From: Eubacteriales bacterium
GTDB lineage: Bacteria > Bacillota > Clostridia > Peptostreptococcales > Anaerovoracaceae
Length of the DNA stretch: 57,087 nt
Reading direction: 5' to 3'
Assembly: GCA_028706405.1 (NCBI GenBank)
Contig: JAQWBM010000011.1
Span: 1-57,087 of the forward strand
Shown here: positions 25,365 through 33,200 of the stretch, piece after piece
Layout: the number at the start of each line of letters is the position of its first letter
Position numbering within the stretch: position 1 is the first letter of the stretch
Position numbers and translations under genes: made by a program
Notes under the pieces: model-generated
Told to the model about the DNA's origin: nothing
The model's input: only the letters and a program-made list of their open reading frames with translations
Database searches by the model: none

Positions 25365-26105
25365 ATGAGCCAGAACATATATGACAATGAAACTTTTTTT
25401 AGAGAGTATATGAAATTAAGGGGTGAAAAAAGCTATAACGATTTACTAGAGCAACCGGCAATAAACAAATTATTACCTGATGTAAAGGGTAAAACAATCT
25501 TAGATATAGGGTGCGGGTATGGACACAATAGTTGCTTATTTGCTCAAAATGGGGCTAAAAAGGTAGTCGGCATTGATCTTTCACAAAAGATGCTTGAAGT
25601 AGCAAAAAAGGAATTCTGCCACCCTTGCGTTGAGTATCGTCGTATGGATATGTCAGAATTATCTTCTTTGACACAGAAATTCGATATGGTATACAGTTCT
25701 CTGGCTTTTCATTACGCTGAGAACTTTCAAAAACTGATTGCAGATATTTATGTCCTCTTAAATGAGGGAGGGTATTTGATTTATTCACAGGAACATCCCA
25801 TTGTAACCGCTACCATGGATTGTAAGGGGCATCATAATTTAGACGAAAGTGGAAATTTTGTTTCCTACACTTTTTCCGACTATGCAAAGAGTGGACAACG
25901 TGTAGGCCCATGGTTCGTCGAGGGTGTGATCAACTACCATCGTACTATGGGAGAAATCATATCAATGTTAGCTCATACAGGCTTCATTATTAAAGATGTA
26001 GTAGAACCTATACCCGAGTCATGGGCAATGAAGGAAAAGCCGGATTTGATTAAAGAATATATTAAGCCTACATTTCTAATCATAAAAGCGAGAAAGCCGG
26101 AATGA
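25365..26105 (+). CDS. Class I SAM-dependent methyltransferase
   Basis: A 246-residue cytoplasmic methyltransferase. Seen: motif I ILDIGCGYGHN at about residues 46-56, acidic GIDLSQKMLEVA for SAM ribose binding, the DMVYSSLAFHYAEN motif-IV region and EGGYLIYSQEHP. It is closest in style to small-molecule methyltransferases (type 11 domain). The start at 25365 follows GGAGGAGG. It lies 36 bases after the TetR gene and is likely under its control. The substrate may be a drug or cell metabolite; the context of a Vat-like enzyme next door makes detoxification plausible, not proven. Confidence 0.88.
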   Translation: MSQNIYDNETFFREYMKLRGEKSYNDLLEQPAINKLLPDVKGKTILDIGCGYGHNSCLFAQNGAKKVVGIDLSQKMLEVAKKEFCHPCVEYRRMDMSELSSLTQKFDMVYSSLAFHYAENFQKLIADIYVLLNEGGYLIYSQEHPIVTATMDCKGHHNLDESGNFVSYTFSDYAKSGQRVGPWFVEGVINYHRTMGEIISMLAHTGFIIKDVVEPIPESWAMKEKPDLIKEYIKPTFLIIKARKPE

Positions 26106-26189
26106 GGTTGTAATTGTTAGGATTAATTGTAAAGTCGCTTCCTCTCGTAAAAAATGATGAAGCCGGTTATTAAAAAGGAGGAGATAATT

Positions 26190-26822
26190 ATGCAGTATGG
26201 ACCTAACCCAAATGCAATCTATCCCAATGAGGCAATCAAAAGCGTGTGCTACATTAAAAACGTCGTTACACGACCCAATATAATCATTGGAGAGTACACC
26301 TACTATGACGATACCAATGGTGCTGAGAAGTTTGAAGAACATGTAACACACCACTATGAGTTTATCGGAGATAAACTCATCATCGGTAAATTTTGCGCCA
26401 TAGCGAAGGGCATTGAATTTGTAATGAACGGTGCAAATCATAGAATGCATAGCGTTACCACATATCCCTTTAATATTATGGGAAGTGGCTGGGAAAAAGC
26501 AACGCCAACACTGACAGACTTACCCCTTAAAGGTGATACTGTGATTGGCAATGATGTATGGATTGGTCAGAATGTTACCGTGATGCCAGGTACTCATATT
26601 GGAGACGGAGCAATTATTGTCGCCAATTCTGTCGTCGTAAAGGATGTGCCTGCCTACTATATTGCAGGAGGCAATCCTTGCAAAATTATAAAGAAAAGAT
26701 TTGATGATGACCTCATTGAACATCTTCTCACAATTAAATGGTGGGATTGGCCTGCCCATAAAATTTTTGAACATCTTGAAATTCTATGCAGTGGTGATCT
26801 GGAGAAAATCAAAGGTATTTAA
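26190..26822 (+). CDS. Vat-like xenobiotic O-acetyltransferase
   Basis: A 210-residue left-handed beta-helix acetyltransferase resembling streptogramin A acetyltransferases (Vat). Visible: GPNPNAIYPNE at the start, KLIIGKFCAIAKGIEFVMN, the NGANHRM loop with the probable catalytic His84, TYPFNIMGSGWE, hexapeptide repeats in GDTVIGNDVWIG and the C-terminal KWWDWP. The family acetylates streptogramin A or chloramphenicol; resistance is inferred from similarity, not shown. AGGAGG precedes the ATG at 26190. It is the last gene of the TetR cassette, 84 bases after the methyltransferase. Confidence 0.85.
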   Translation: MQYGPNPNAIYPNEAIKSVCYIKNVVTRPNIIIGEYTYYDDTNGAEKFEEHVTHHYEFIGDKLIIGKFCAIAKGIEFVMNGANHRMHSVTTYPFNIMGSGWEKATPTLTDLPLKGDTVIGNDVWIGQNVTVMPGTHIGDGAIIVANSVVVKDVPAYYIAGGNPCKIIKKRFDDDLIEHLLTIKWWDWPAHKIFEHLEILCSGDLEKIKGI

Positions 26823-26880
26823 CATCTTAGTAAAGCAAGTAAAAAGGGAAGCTGAGAGTATAGATTCTTGACTTCCGAGG

Positions 26881-26955
26881 CGGTATACGATGGTTATATG
26901 GTTGGTGCCGAGGTCACTGGCAACAGCATATACACAATATACCGGATCCGCAAAG
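26881..26955 (+). other. Junction of two unrelated coding remnants
   Basis: A frame through TSEAVYDGYMVGAEVTGNS and on to TIYRIRK reads like the end of a small protein up to about 26950. From about 26953 a different frame reads KAFLDSRRG, the early part of a phage capsid protein. The usual capsid start is missing. This looks like a deletion joining an element gene to the prophage. Confidence 0.5.
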
Positions 26956-28106
26956 GCATTTCTGGATTCCCGGCGCGGCTCGGACGGGTTGCTCTCCGCC
27001 GAGGATGTGGCGACCTATGAAAAGATGGAGGCCGATGTGCTAAACCTCGGCAAAGAAATTGACCGGTTGGAGCGCCAGCAGGCCCTCGATGCCGAGCTCA
27101 ACAAGCCCGTAAGCGCGCCGTTGACCGGCAAGCCCTCGGCGGTTGCCGGTGGTGAGGAAAAGACGGGCAGGGCCTCTACCGAATACCGCAAATCCTTCTG
27201 GAATGCCATGCGGAGCAAAATGCCCTCTCATGAGGTCATGAACGCTCTGCAGATCGGCACCGATTCGGAGGGCGGCTACCTTGTTCCCGACGAGTACGAG
27301 CGCACGCTTGTTGGGGCGTTGGAGGAGGAAAATATCTTCCGCGCGCTGGCGCATGTCATTCAAACGTCCAGCGGCGACCGTAAAATCCCGGTGGTGGCCT
27401 CAAAGGGTTCCGCCGCTTGGGTGGACGAGGAAGGCGCTATTCCCGAAAGCGACGACGCTTTCGCCCAGGTATCCATCGGCGCATATAAGCTCGGTACCAT
27501 GATTAAGGTTTCCGACGAGCTCCTGAACGACAGCGTTTTCAACCTCGAAGCCTATATCTCAAAAGAATTTGCACGCCGTATCGGAGCCAAGGAAGAAGAA
27601 GCCTTTTTCACCGGCGACGGCTCCGGCAAGCCCACCGGCATCCTGTCGGCGACGGGCGGCGCGGAAATCGGCGTGACTACCGCTTCCGCCACGGCGTTTA
27701 CCGCCGACGAGATCTTCGACCTGTTCTACGCGCGCTCAAAGCGCCCTATCGCCGGAGCGCGGTCTTTATCATGAACGATGCCAGCGTAAAGGCGCTGCGC
27801 AAGCTCAAAGATTCCAACGGCCAGTATCTGTGGCAGCCCTCTCTGACCGCAGGCACGCCGGATACCCTTATCAACCGCCCGGTTTACACCTCGGCATACA
27901 TGCCCGTGATTGAGGCGGCGGCGAAACCCGTCTTGTTCGGCGACCTTTCCTTCTATTGGGTGGCCGACAGGCAAGGCCGTTCGTTCAAGCGCCTCGGCGA
28001 ACTCTACGCGCCCACGGGGCAGGTGGGCTTTTTAGGCACTCAGAGGGTAGACGGCAAGCTGGTACTCGCCGAGGCCGTCAAGGTATTACAGCAAAAGGCT
28101 TCTTAA
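26953..28106 (+). pseudogene. HK97-family phage major capsid protein, frameshifted and lacking its start
   Basis: Builds the phage head shell in intact phages. The first part (to 27734) has the coiled N-terminal scaffold-like region (EKMEADVLNLGKEIDRLE), then the capsid fold (SEGGYLVPDEYERTLV, YKLGTMIKVSDELLND, GDGSGKPTGIL). At 27729-27735 the sequence TACGCGCGCTC has one extra CG; removing it continues LKAPYRRSAVFIMND and the known C-terminal part to 28106 (LFGDLSFYWVADRQG). Together they make about 384 codons, close to full size. The 5' end is fused to foreign sequence. GC-rich codon use differs from the chromosome. Confidence 0.85.
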
Positions 28107-28133
28107 TAGAAGCCGGAAAGGATGGTGGCGGTA

Positions 28134-28454
28134 ATGTCGCTTGTAATTGAGCTATTGCCAAAGGTCAAGGCAAATTTGATTTTGACCCATGACGAGGACG
28201 ACGCGCTTTTGCAGGGCTGCATTACCGCCGCTGTCGCTTATGCCGAAACCTTCCAGAAGAAACCGGGCGGATACTATGCGGAACACGAACTGCCCGCAAC
28301 CACTGAACAGGCGGTTATTATGCTTTCCTCGTATTTCTATGAATCGCGGGACGGCGGTACGGGCGGTCACTTTGCAAATAGCGTCGCGGCCAGCCAGCAA
28401 TCGTGGACTACCATCAACAACCTTTTGCGGTTGGAGCGGGATTGGCAGGTGTAG
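28134..28454 (+). CDS. Phage head-tail connector protein (gp6-like)
   Basis: A 106-residue protein directly after the capsid gene, as in many siphophages. The visible pattern VIELLPKVKANLILTHDEDD, then LLQGCITAAVAYAETFQ and a helix ending WTTINNLLRLERDWQV, is typical of the DUF3199/gp6-like connector family. A start at 28134 (ATG TCG) has GGTGGCGG upstream; 28122 is an alternative. Intact by itself but stranded in a broken prophage, so probably not used. Confidence 0.7.
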   Translation: MSLVIELLPKVKANLILTHDEDDALLQGCITAAVAYAETFQKKPGGYYAEHELPATTEQAVIMLSSYFYESRDGGTGGHFANSVAASQQSWTTINNLLRLERDWQV

Positions 28455-28457
28455 CGT

Positions 28458-28706
28458 ATGGGTTTTTCGCAAATGGATGTATTTATCAAAATCGTAACCC
28501 GCGAGCCGGTCAAGAACGCGGAGGGTTTCGGCAGCCAGCAGGATATTATTCTGTTTTCAGGCCGGGCCTATAAGTCGGTTACGGAGGGCGGCAGCGAACG
28601 GTGGCGGAATGAGGCGGTCTTTTCGGAGGAATTGACCGTCTTTCGCTTCCGGCGCGTGCCGGGCCTGAAAATCACGACGGAGCATTTCATTGTTCCGAGA
28701 ATGTGA
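28458..28706 (+). pseudogene. Phage head-tail adaptor (head closure) protein, 3' truncated
   Basis: Starts as a typical small head-tail joining protein: MDVFIKIVTREPVKN, then GGSERWRNEAVFSEE, with KITTEHFIV near the end. It stops at 82 residues, and the DNA immediately passes in another frame into serine recombinase sequence (ENVTWGQRKR from about 28690). The loss of the end and the frame change mark a deletion fusing phage and recombinase DNA. Confidence 0.65.
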
Positions 28707-29815
28707 CGTGGGGCCAGCGCAAACGCTTTGCGGACGGAAAAGTAAGCCTTCCGTATAAACGGTTCTTGGGTTATAAAAAAGGCCCGGACGGCTTACCCGT
28801 TATTGTTGAGGAAGAAGCGGAGATAGTACGGCTCATTTATCGGCTTTTCCTTTATGGAAAATCGCCCTCCTACATTGCCTCCATGCTTACAGACGAGGGC
28901 ATTCTGACGCCGGGCGGCAAAGCCAACTGAAGGCATAATGGGGTTATCAGTATCCTTACCAATGAAAAATATAAAGGCGACGCCATTTTGCAGAAGAAAT
29001 TCACCGTGGATTTCCTCACCAAGAAGCAGAAGGTCAACGAGGGCGAGGTGCCGCAATACTACGTCGCCAACAGTCACCCGGCTATCATTGAGCCGGAGAT
29101 ATTCGACCTTGTGCAATACGAGCTAAAACAGCGTAAGGAATCGGGCCGGTGGACGAGCAGCGCCCACTGTTTCTCGGGGAAAATCTTCTGCGGGGAATGC
29201 GGCGGCCTATATGGCAGCAAGGTCTGGCACAGCAACAGCCAATACCGTCGCATGGTATGGCAATGTAACGAAAAGCACCGAGGCGGCGAGAAATGCCGGG
29301 TCACGCATTTAACGGACGAGCAAATACAAGCGGCGTTCCTTGCGGCTTTCAATCGCCTGTTGGATAGCAAAGCGGAAATTCTGGCGGCCTATGACGAGAT
29401 AATCCGCGTTTTGACCGACAACACAGCCCTTGACGCCGAGAGCGCCGAGCTTCAAGGCGAATGTGATGTGGTAATGGAATTGACGCGTAAATGCGTACAG
29501 GAAAACGCGCAAACCGCCCTCAACCAAGAGGAATACCAGCGGCGCTATACTGCATTGACAGAGCGTTACGCGGCGGCCCGCGCCCGTATGACTGATATAG
29601 ACGCGCTGCGCCTTGAACGTACCGCCAAGCGAGCAAACATCATGCGCTTTTTGAAAATGCTTGTGAAGCAGGGCGACCTCGTAACGGAGTTTGACGAGGA
29701 GCTTTGGTATATCACGGTGGAATCAGTGACGGTTTATGCCGACCAGCGCCTGTTATTCACATTCAGGGATGGCTCCGAGATTTCAATAAAGCCGGATATA
29801 TGGAAGGTCGCATAA
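28691..29815 (+). pseudogene. Large serine recombinase, 5' deleted and with a TGA nonsense codon
   Basis: Remnant of a transposon/phage-type large serine recombinase. Present: part of the Recombinase domain (ENVTWGQRKRFADG, LPYKRFLGYKKG, SPSYIASMLTDEGI), the TPGGKAN motif where family members have Trp, here TGA at 28928-28930, then GVISILTNEKYKGDAILQ in the same frame. A zinc-ribbon domain (CGECGG and CNEKHRGGEKC) and a C-terminal coiled coil follow. The catalytic N-terminal resolvase domain with its active Ser is absent, so it cannot recombine. A translatable fragment exists from 28988 on. A strong terminator follows at 29833. Confidence 0.88.
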
Positions 29816-29832
29816 AGTAAATACGGATAGAG

Positions 29833-29872
29833 AAATCCCGCAGGTTCCATACCGGAGCCTGCGGGATTTTTT
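29833..29872 (+). terminator. Terminator after the recombinase remnant
   Basis: AAATCCCGCAGG (29833-29844) pairs with CCTGCGGGATTT (29858-29869), continuing in a T-run. Confidence 0.85.
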
Positions 29873-30006
29873 ATGCCTTAGTGTGCCCCCATATCTTCTT
29901 ATCTGTAAACTGTTTGATAGGCACTTGTATGTCCATATGTCCTATGGTAACACAGGTAAGGACGCGCGGTGTACGCGTTAATACAACAAAGAAAGAGGTC
30001 ACAAAC

Positions 30007-30266
30007 ATGAGTAAGAAAAAAACTTCACGCACATCTTTGAAAGGATTGCGGTAGAGCACAATACCACGGTGGAGGAAGTCCGCCAAGAAATTGAGGCTGC
30101 TATACGGGCAGGGTTCAATAACCCCGACCCCAAAGTACAGGCTCAATGGGCCAAGATACCTCGAAAGGGAGACATACCGACGCCGGATGAATTGATTACC
30201 TACGTCGTCCGGCAAGCGAAGCAAAATGACGCCGAAGCACTGCTCCGGCGTTATCTTTTATGGTAG
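30007..30266 (+). pseudogene. Spo0A C-terminal-like small protein gene with a frameshift at A7
   Basis: The gene starts at ATG 30007 with GAAAGAGG upstream as MSKKK, and then shifts at a run of seven A (30016-30022). The other frame reads FTHIFERIAVEHNTTVEEV, then RAGFNNPDPKVQAQWAKIP, RKGDIPTPDELITYVVRQ and ends RRYLLW. The NPDP/VQAxW/IPxKG/PTPEE pattern matches small Spo0A-C-terminal-domain-like proteins common in gut Clostridia and their mobile elements. One missing A explains the shift. Either a pseudogene, or read through by slippage on the A-run. A GTG at 30069 could start a 65-residue fragment. Confidence 0.65.
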
Positions 30267-30283
30267 ACAAAATTAAATAACAC

Positions 30284-30322
30284 AAAAAGCCTGTAGGTTC
30301 CACTAAAACCTACGGGCTTTTT
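30284..30322 (+). terminator. Terminator after the Spo0A-C-like gene
   Basis: AAAAAGCCTGTAGGTT (30284-30299) pairs with AACCTACGGGCTTTTT (30307-30322) through one wobble. A and T runs on both sides allow bidirectional use. It marks the border with the AT-rich three-gene operon. Confidence 0.85.
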
Positions 30323-30414
30323 CTATTTTAATAGAATACTATAACCCTTCATGGTATAATAAGGCAAGTAATTTGCATACTTTCTGCTTATTTTTTAGAG
30401 GTGAGGTCAAGCTA

Positions 30415-31287
30415 ATGACATTTCAAATAGATATTACGACAGCTTTTAATGCTTTAAAATCTTTAGAGGATTGGCTTAATGTAAAAGGTGAAGATATACT
30501 AAAATTTGTTTTAAAACAAAAATATATTTATCATGTACAGGATTTTACAGAACATTTCTGTATTGAAGATTCAGCTATAATGAGAGGTGATTTAAACCTT
30601 GTATCCTTGCATGTAACAACAAATAACGATAGATGTGAAACAATCGAAAAATTTGGGTTAATGAACCTACAGGATACTATCAACTCTGATACTCCTTTGG
30701 GTAATTATCTTCGAGATCAAGGGATAAGAATAGACTTAGCAAAGAAGATAATTGAATACAAGGGTGAGCTATTTTCTATTGCGGAAAAGGATGAATATTC
30801 TTTTCCGGGCAGTAAGGGTAGATATAAAAACAATGTAATTCATAAGTTATATGAGGATCATCAAATAAATGGATTCTTTTGTTGCAGAAATGTTCTTCGT
30901 TATGGCGGCGGAGTAAGTCATAGACCTGAAATTTTATATAGTTTATCAGTCATGCTTGGAAATCAAGATATTGCTTATAACTGGATGCGGGAAAAGAACA
31001 AGTGCTACGTATTGAAGTACTTTGCAGACATATCAGAATTTGAACATTACACCTTTGATGTAAAAGTCCTTAATACAAAGGATTATAAAGAGAATATGAG
31101 AGAATATGAGTTAGATAAAAGAAAATGGCTTATAACAAAAGCTTTGTCAGTTATTTTTGATGATATGTATGATTATAGTCTGCCGGAAGTATTCTCTTAC
31201 GCCAAGTTTAACACTAAAATACCATTTGAACATATCGAAGTGTTTTCAGATAGAGAATATATAGATAAATACAAAATTAAGGACTAA
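30415..31287 (+). CDS. Unknown protein, gene 1 of a three-gene island operon
   Basis: Not recognised with confidence. 290 residues, cytoplasmic, no membrane segment. After a helical first 50 residues comes SLHVTTNNDRCETIEKFGLM (His66), a His-x-Thr-Thr start followed by an xxxI..xGL step, which resembles the opening of ADP-ribosyltransferase-like (DarT/DUF4433-like) domains. Later conserved-looking blocks are HKLYEDHQINGFFCCRN, GGGVSHRPEILYSL and NKCYVLKYFADISEF. An ART-like toxin or sensor is possible, low confidence. GTGAGG lies 10 bases upstream of the ATG at 30415. A 34-base spacer separates it from gene 2. Confidence 0.7.
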   Translation: MTFQIDITTAFNALKSLEDWLNVKGEDILKFVLKQKYIYHVQDFTEHFCIEDSAIMRGDLNLVSLHVTTNNDRCETIEKFGLMNLQDTINSDTPLGNYLRDQGIRIDLAKKIIEYKGELFSIAEKDEYSFPGSKGRYKNNVIHKLYEDHQINGFFCCRNVLRYGGGVSHRPEILYSLSVMLGNQDIAYNWMREKNKCYVLKYFADISEFEHYTFDVKVLNTKDYKENMREYELDKRKWLITKALSVIFDDMYDYSLPEVFSYAKFNTKIPFEHIEVFSDREYIDKYKIKD

Positions 31288-31324
31288 CGACGATATACAG
31301 CACAGTGGAATAGGAGGTTAAATA

Positions 31325-32095
31325 ATGAGCAACTATTTGCAGATGCCATATCAAGATATTATTGGTGAAAATAGTCCGGTACAAAAAGCATTAAAATATC
31401 TCCGAGTTTTTGCGGATGAAAAACCAATGCCAAATGCAAATACAACCCAATCCAGATCGGCATCGGCTCTAATTCTGACGCACCTATTGGCATTGTGCGA
31501 TGGTACTGGCTTGATTAATTGCCGTGGATATCATTCTGCTGCAATTACGATGTTTCGCCCAATTGAAGATGCCACAGATTGTTTTGCCGCAGTTGCTTTA
31601 GATACTAATGCTGCAAAAAATTGGAGCGAAGGAAAATTAAAAAGCAGTGATGCCGCAAAAATATGGACAAATGTTGTGAACTTAACTCTGTCCGATGGAG
31701 TGTACATTAGCGAATATCGAAAAACAATTCGACACGCTCTTAATAACTATAGCCATTGCACGCCTAATCAAGCACATTGGAATGTCTATCTGGAATCTAT
31801 TGGCGAAAAAAAGTGTACTATGGAGCTGAACACAAGGCCGTTAGTTATAAATTTGAATGCTTATTATATTGATCGATATTTGTGCGTCCATTTATATGAA
31901 TTGATAGAAATCATGTTTATAGCATTCTCGGAATATTTTAATACCCATTTTCCTTCAAAGGAACAGCTTGAAAAACTTCGAATTGAAATCGAGAAAATTG
32001 TAGTTGATTTTCTCGGATTTATTAAGTCTGAAAAAATTGATGCTTCTATTGCACCGGAGCTGGCAAGGTTAAATAGTTGTGAGGAAACGTTATGA
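31325..32095 (+). CDS. Unknown helical protein with RxxxxH motif, gene 2 of the island operon
   Basis: 256 residues, helical throughout. Seen: SASALILTHLLALCDGTGL, GYHSAAITMFRPIEDATDCFAA and then EYRKTIRHALNNYSHCTP, which contains Arg132-x4-His137 and a further His144. This order (paired helices with an early R..E pattern, later R-x4-H) is reminiscent of HEPN-fold/DUF5677-like proteins, which are frequent RNases in toxin and phage-defence modules. The family match is inference from motif and helix pattern. AGGAGG is nine bases before the ATG. It overlaps gene 3 by four bases (ATGA), so they are translationally coupled. Confidence 0.7.
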   Translation: MSNYLQMPYQDIIGENSPVQKALKYLRVFADEKPMPNANTTQSRSASALILTHLLALCDGTGLINCRGYHSAAITMFRPIEDATDCFAAVALDTNAAKNWSEGKLKSSDAAKIWTNVVNLTLSDGVYISEYRKTIRHALNNYSHCTPNQAHWNVYLESIGEKKCTMELNTRPLVINLNAYYIDRYLCVHLYELIEIMFIAFSEYFNTHFPSKEQLEKLRIEIEKIVVDFLGFIKSEKIDASIAPELARLNSCEETL

Positions 32096-32547
32096 GTGTA
32101 CATTCATTTCTTGAAGCTGCTCAATATCTGTACAATGGAAACTTCTATGATGAAGCGTTTTGTTTGGTATGTGTTGCAATAGATACTTCCGCCCAGATAC
32201 AATATCCGGGGCTGAAAGTTGGTGAACGATATAAAAAATTTATTTCTGCCAACTTCAGAGAAATTTGTTCTAAGGGATTCCCCGGAATATCAGCCGACTT
32301 TATTAAAATAAAGGTAAATGCCGATGTTAAAAACTTAAAGCTGGATGAAGATGGATACGCAGGTATGGAAGATATAATCTATCATGTTATTCGATGTGGT
32401 TTAGTTCACGATTGCGCTATTGACCAATCTGTCAAGTTTATTGATTCCACTATCATTGGGAATTGGGAGAAGGGGCTATTTTTTCTTCCAAAATCAATCA
32501 TCATAGGATTAATGGATGCAGTTAAAAACAGCCTTGAGTATAAATAA
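32092..32547 (+). CDS. Unknown HEPN-like protein with RCGLVH motif, gene 3 of the island operon
   Basis: 151 residues. The first helices read FLEAAQYLYNGNFYDEAFCL and VCVAIDTSAQIQYPG. Residues 95-107 read IIYHVIRCGLVHD, with Arg101-x4-His106, the HEPN catalytic-type motif placed in a helix as expected. The last helix holds PKSIIIGLMDAVKNSLEY. It is probably a HEPN-fold protein; nuclease activity is not shown. The start codon lies inside the stop of gene 2, which suggests fixed stoichiometry and perhaps a complex. About 210 bases of AT-rich DNA without a gene follow before the HicB remnant. Confidence 0.7.
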   Translation: MSVHSFLEAAQYLYNGNFYDEAFCLVCVAIDTSAQIQYPGLKVGERYKKFISANFREICSKGFPGISADFIKIKVNADVKNLKLDEDGYAGMEDIIYHVIRCGLVHDCAIDQSVKFIDSTIIGNWEKGLFFLPKSIIIGLMDAVKNSLEYK

Positions 32548-32759
32548 AATGTAGCATTAACTGTCGCTTTTTTATGGTAAGAATATCGCCAAAAAGTTTA
32601 CTTTTTTAGATGGAGGATACCCCGCTTAAACCCATGAGTAGATGCCAATGAATTAACGCCAAATTGTATTAAACTTTGTCCCTTTAGACAAATACGTGGA
32701 ACTTCAATGATTCCAGCGTTTTTCTTTTTGAAAAATAAAGTTATCTTTGTTTTAGTTGA

Positions 32760-33005
32760 TTAATTTAATCCCAATTTTTCCTTCAGAGCTTTTTGTAAAG
32801 TTGCAGAGAAATTGATTCCTGCCTTTTCGGCCTCGACATTAAGCCAGCTTGGAATCGATAGGGTCTTTTTTACGGAATGTCTATCGTAGAAACGTCTATA
32901 ATCCATGGTGTCGCACTTTATTAATGTTACGATATCATTTTTTTCAGTTTCAATTTCTTTAACTTCTGATGGATCAGGAATTGACTTGTTGATTACGTGT
33001 GTCAA
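32760..33005 (-). pseudogene. HicB family antitoxin, C-terminal part only
   Basis: The visible protein matches the C-terminal half of HicB antitoxins: KNDIVTLIKCDTMDYRRFYD, then VKKTLSIPSWLNVEAEKAG and INFSATLQKALKEKLGL, the ribbon-helix-helix-like DNA-binding end. The N-terminal partial RNase H-like domain that binds HicA is missing, and the only start is a TTG without a ribosome binding site. No hicA is seen upstream (beyond 33005). This is therefore a decayed toxin-antitoxin locus at the right side of the island. Confidence 0.75.
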
Positions 33006-33118
33006 ACAGGAATTGCGTAAAAAAACGTACTGATTTCATTGAAATTTAAATGATTTTGCATGAGAGCTTTAACCTGAAAAAGCGTTGAGAAATCATCAAA
33101 TATTCATGAATGCTTTAC

Positions 33119-33147
33119 TTTACAGATAACATTTTTAGGTATAAAAT
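33119..33147 (+). promoter_or_regulatory. Sigma-A type promoter for the cDPGS-like gene
   Basis: TTTACA (33119-33124), a 17-base spacer and TAAAAT (33142-33147), 54 bases before the start codon, with GGGAGG in between. Confidence 0.55.
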
Positions 33148-33200
33148 ATAACAAAATGAAACATAGTTAAAAATTTAATTATCAGAGGGAGGCAAGTAAA

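Larger units (their letters stand above)
20880..33010. mobile_element. Composite genomic island remnant next to tRNA-Leu
   Basis: Starts just past a tRNA gene, a common integration site. Blocks of GC-rich DNA (about 21.0-23.4 and 26.9-30.3 kb) alternate with AT-rich blocks (23.5-26.9 and 30.3-33.1 kb). Contents are accessory genes, a resistance-like cassette, phage head genes, a broken serine recombinase, a Spo0A-C-like small gene, an unknown three-gene operon and a HicB remnant. I found no second copy of the tRNA 3' end, so the exact borders and a single insertion event are not shown. Confidence 0.6.

Noticed and set aside
28928..28930. TGA as a Trp codon (recoding)
   Set aside because: Only seen in a gene already lacking its catalytic domain; intact genes in the window show no such codons.
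29816..33200. Second copy of the tRNA-Leu 3' end as attR
   Set aside because: I read through the region for TGCCTGCACCA and longer parts and found none.
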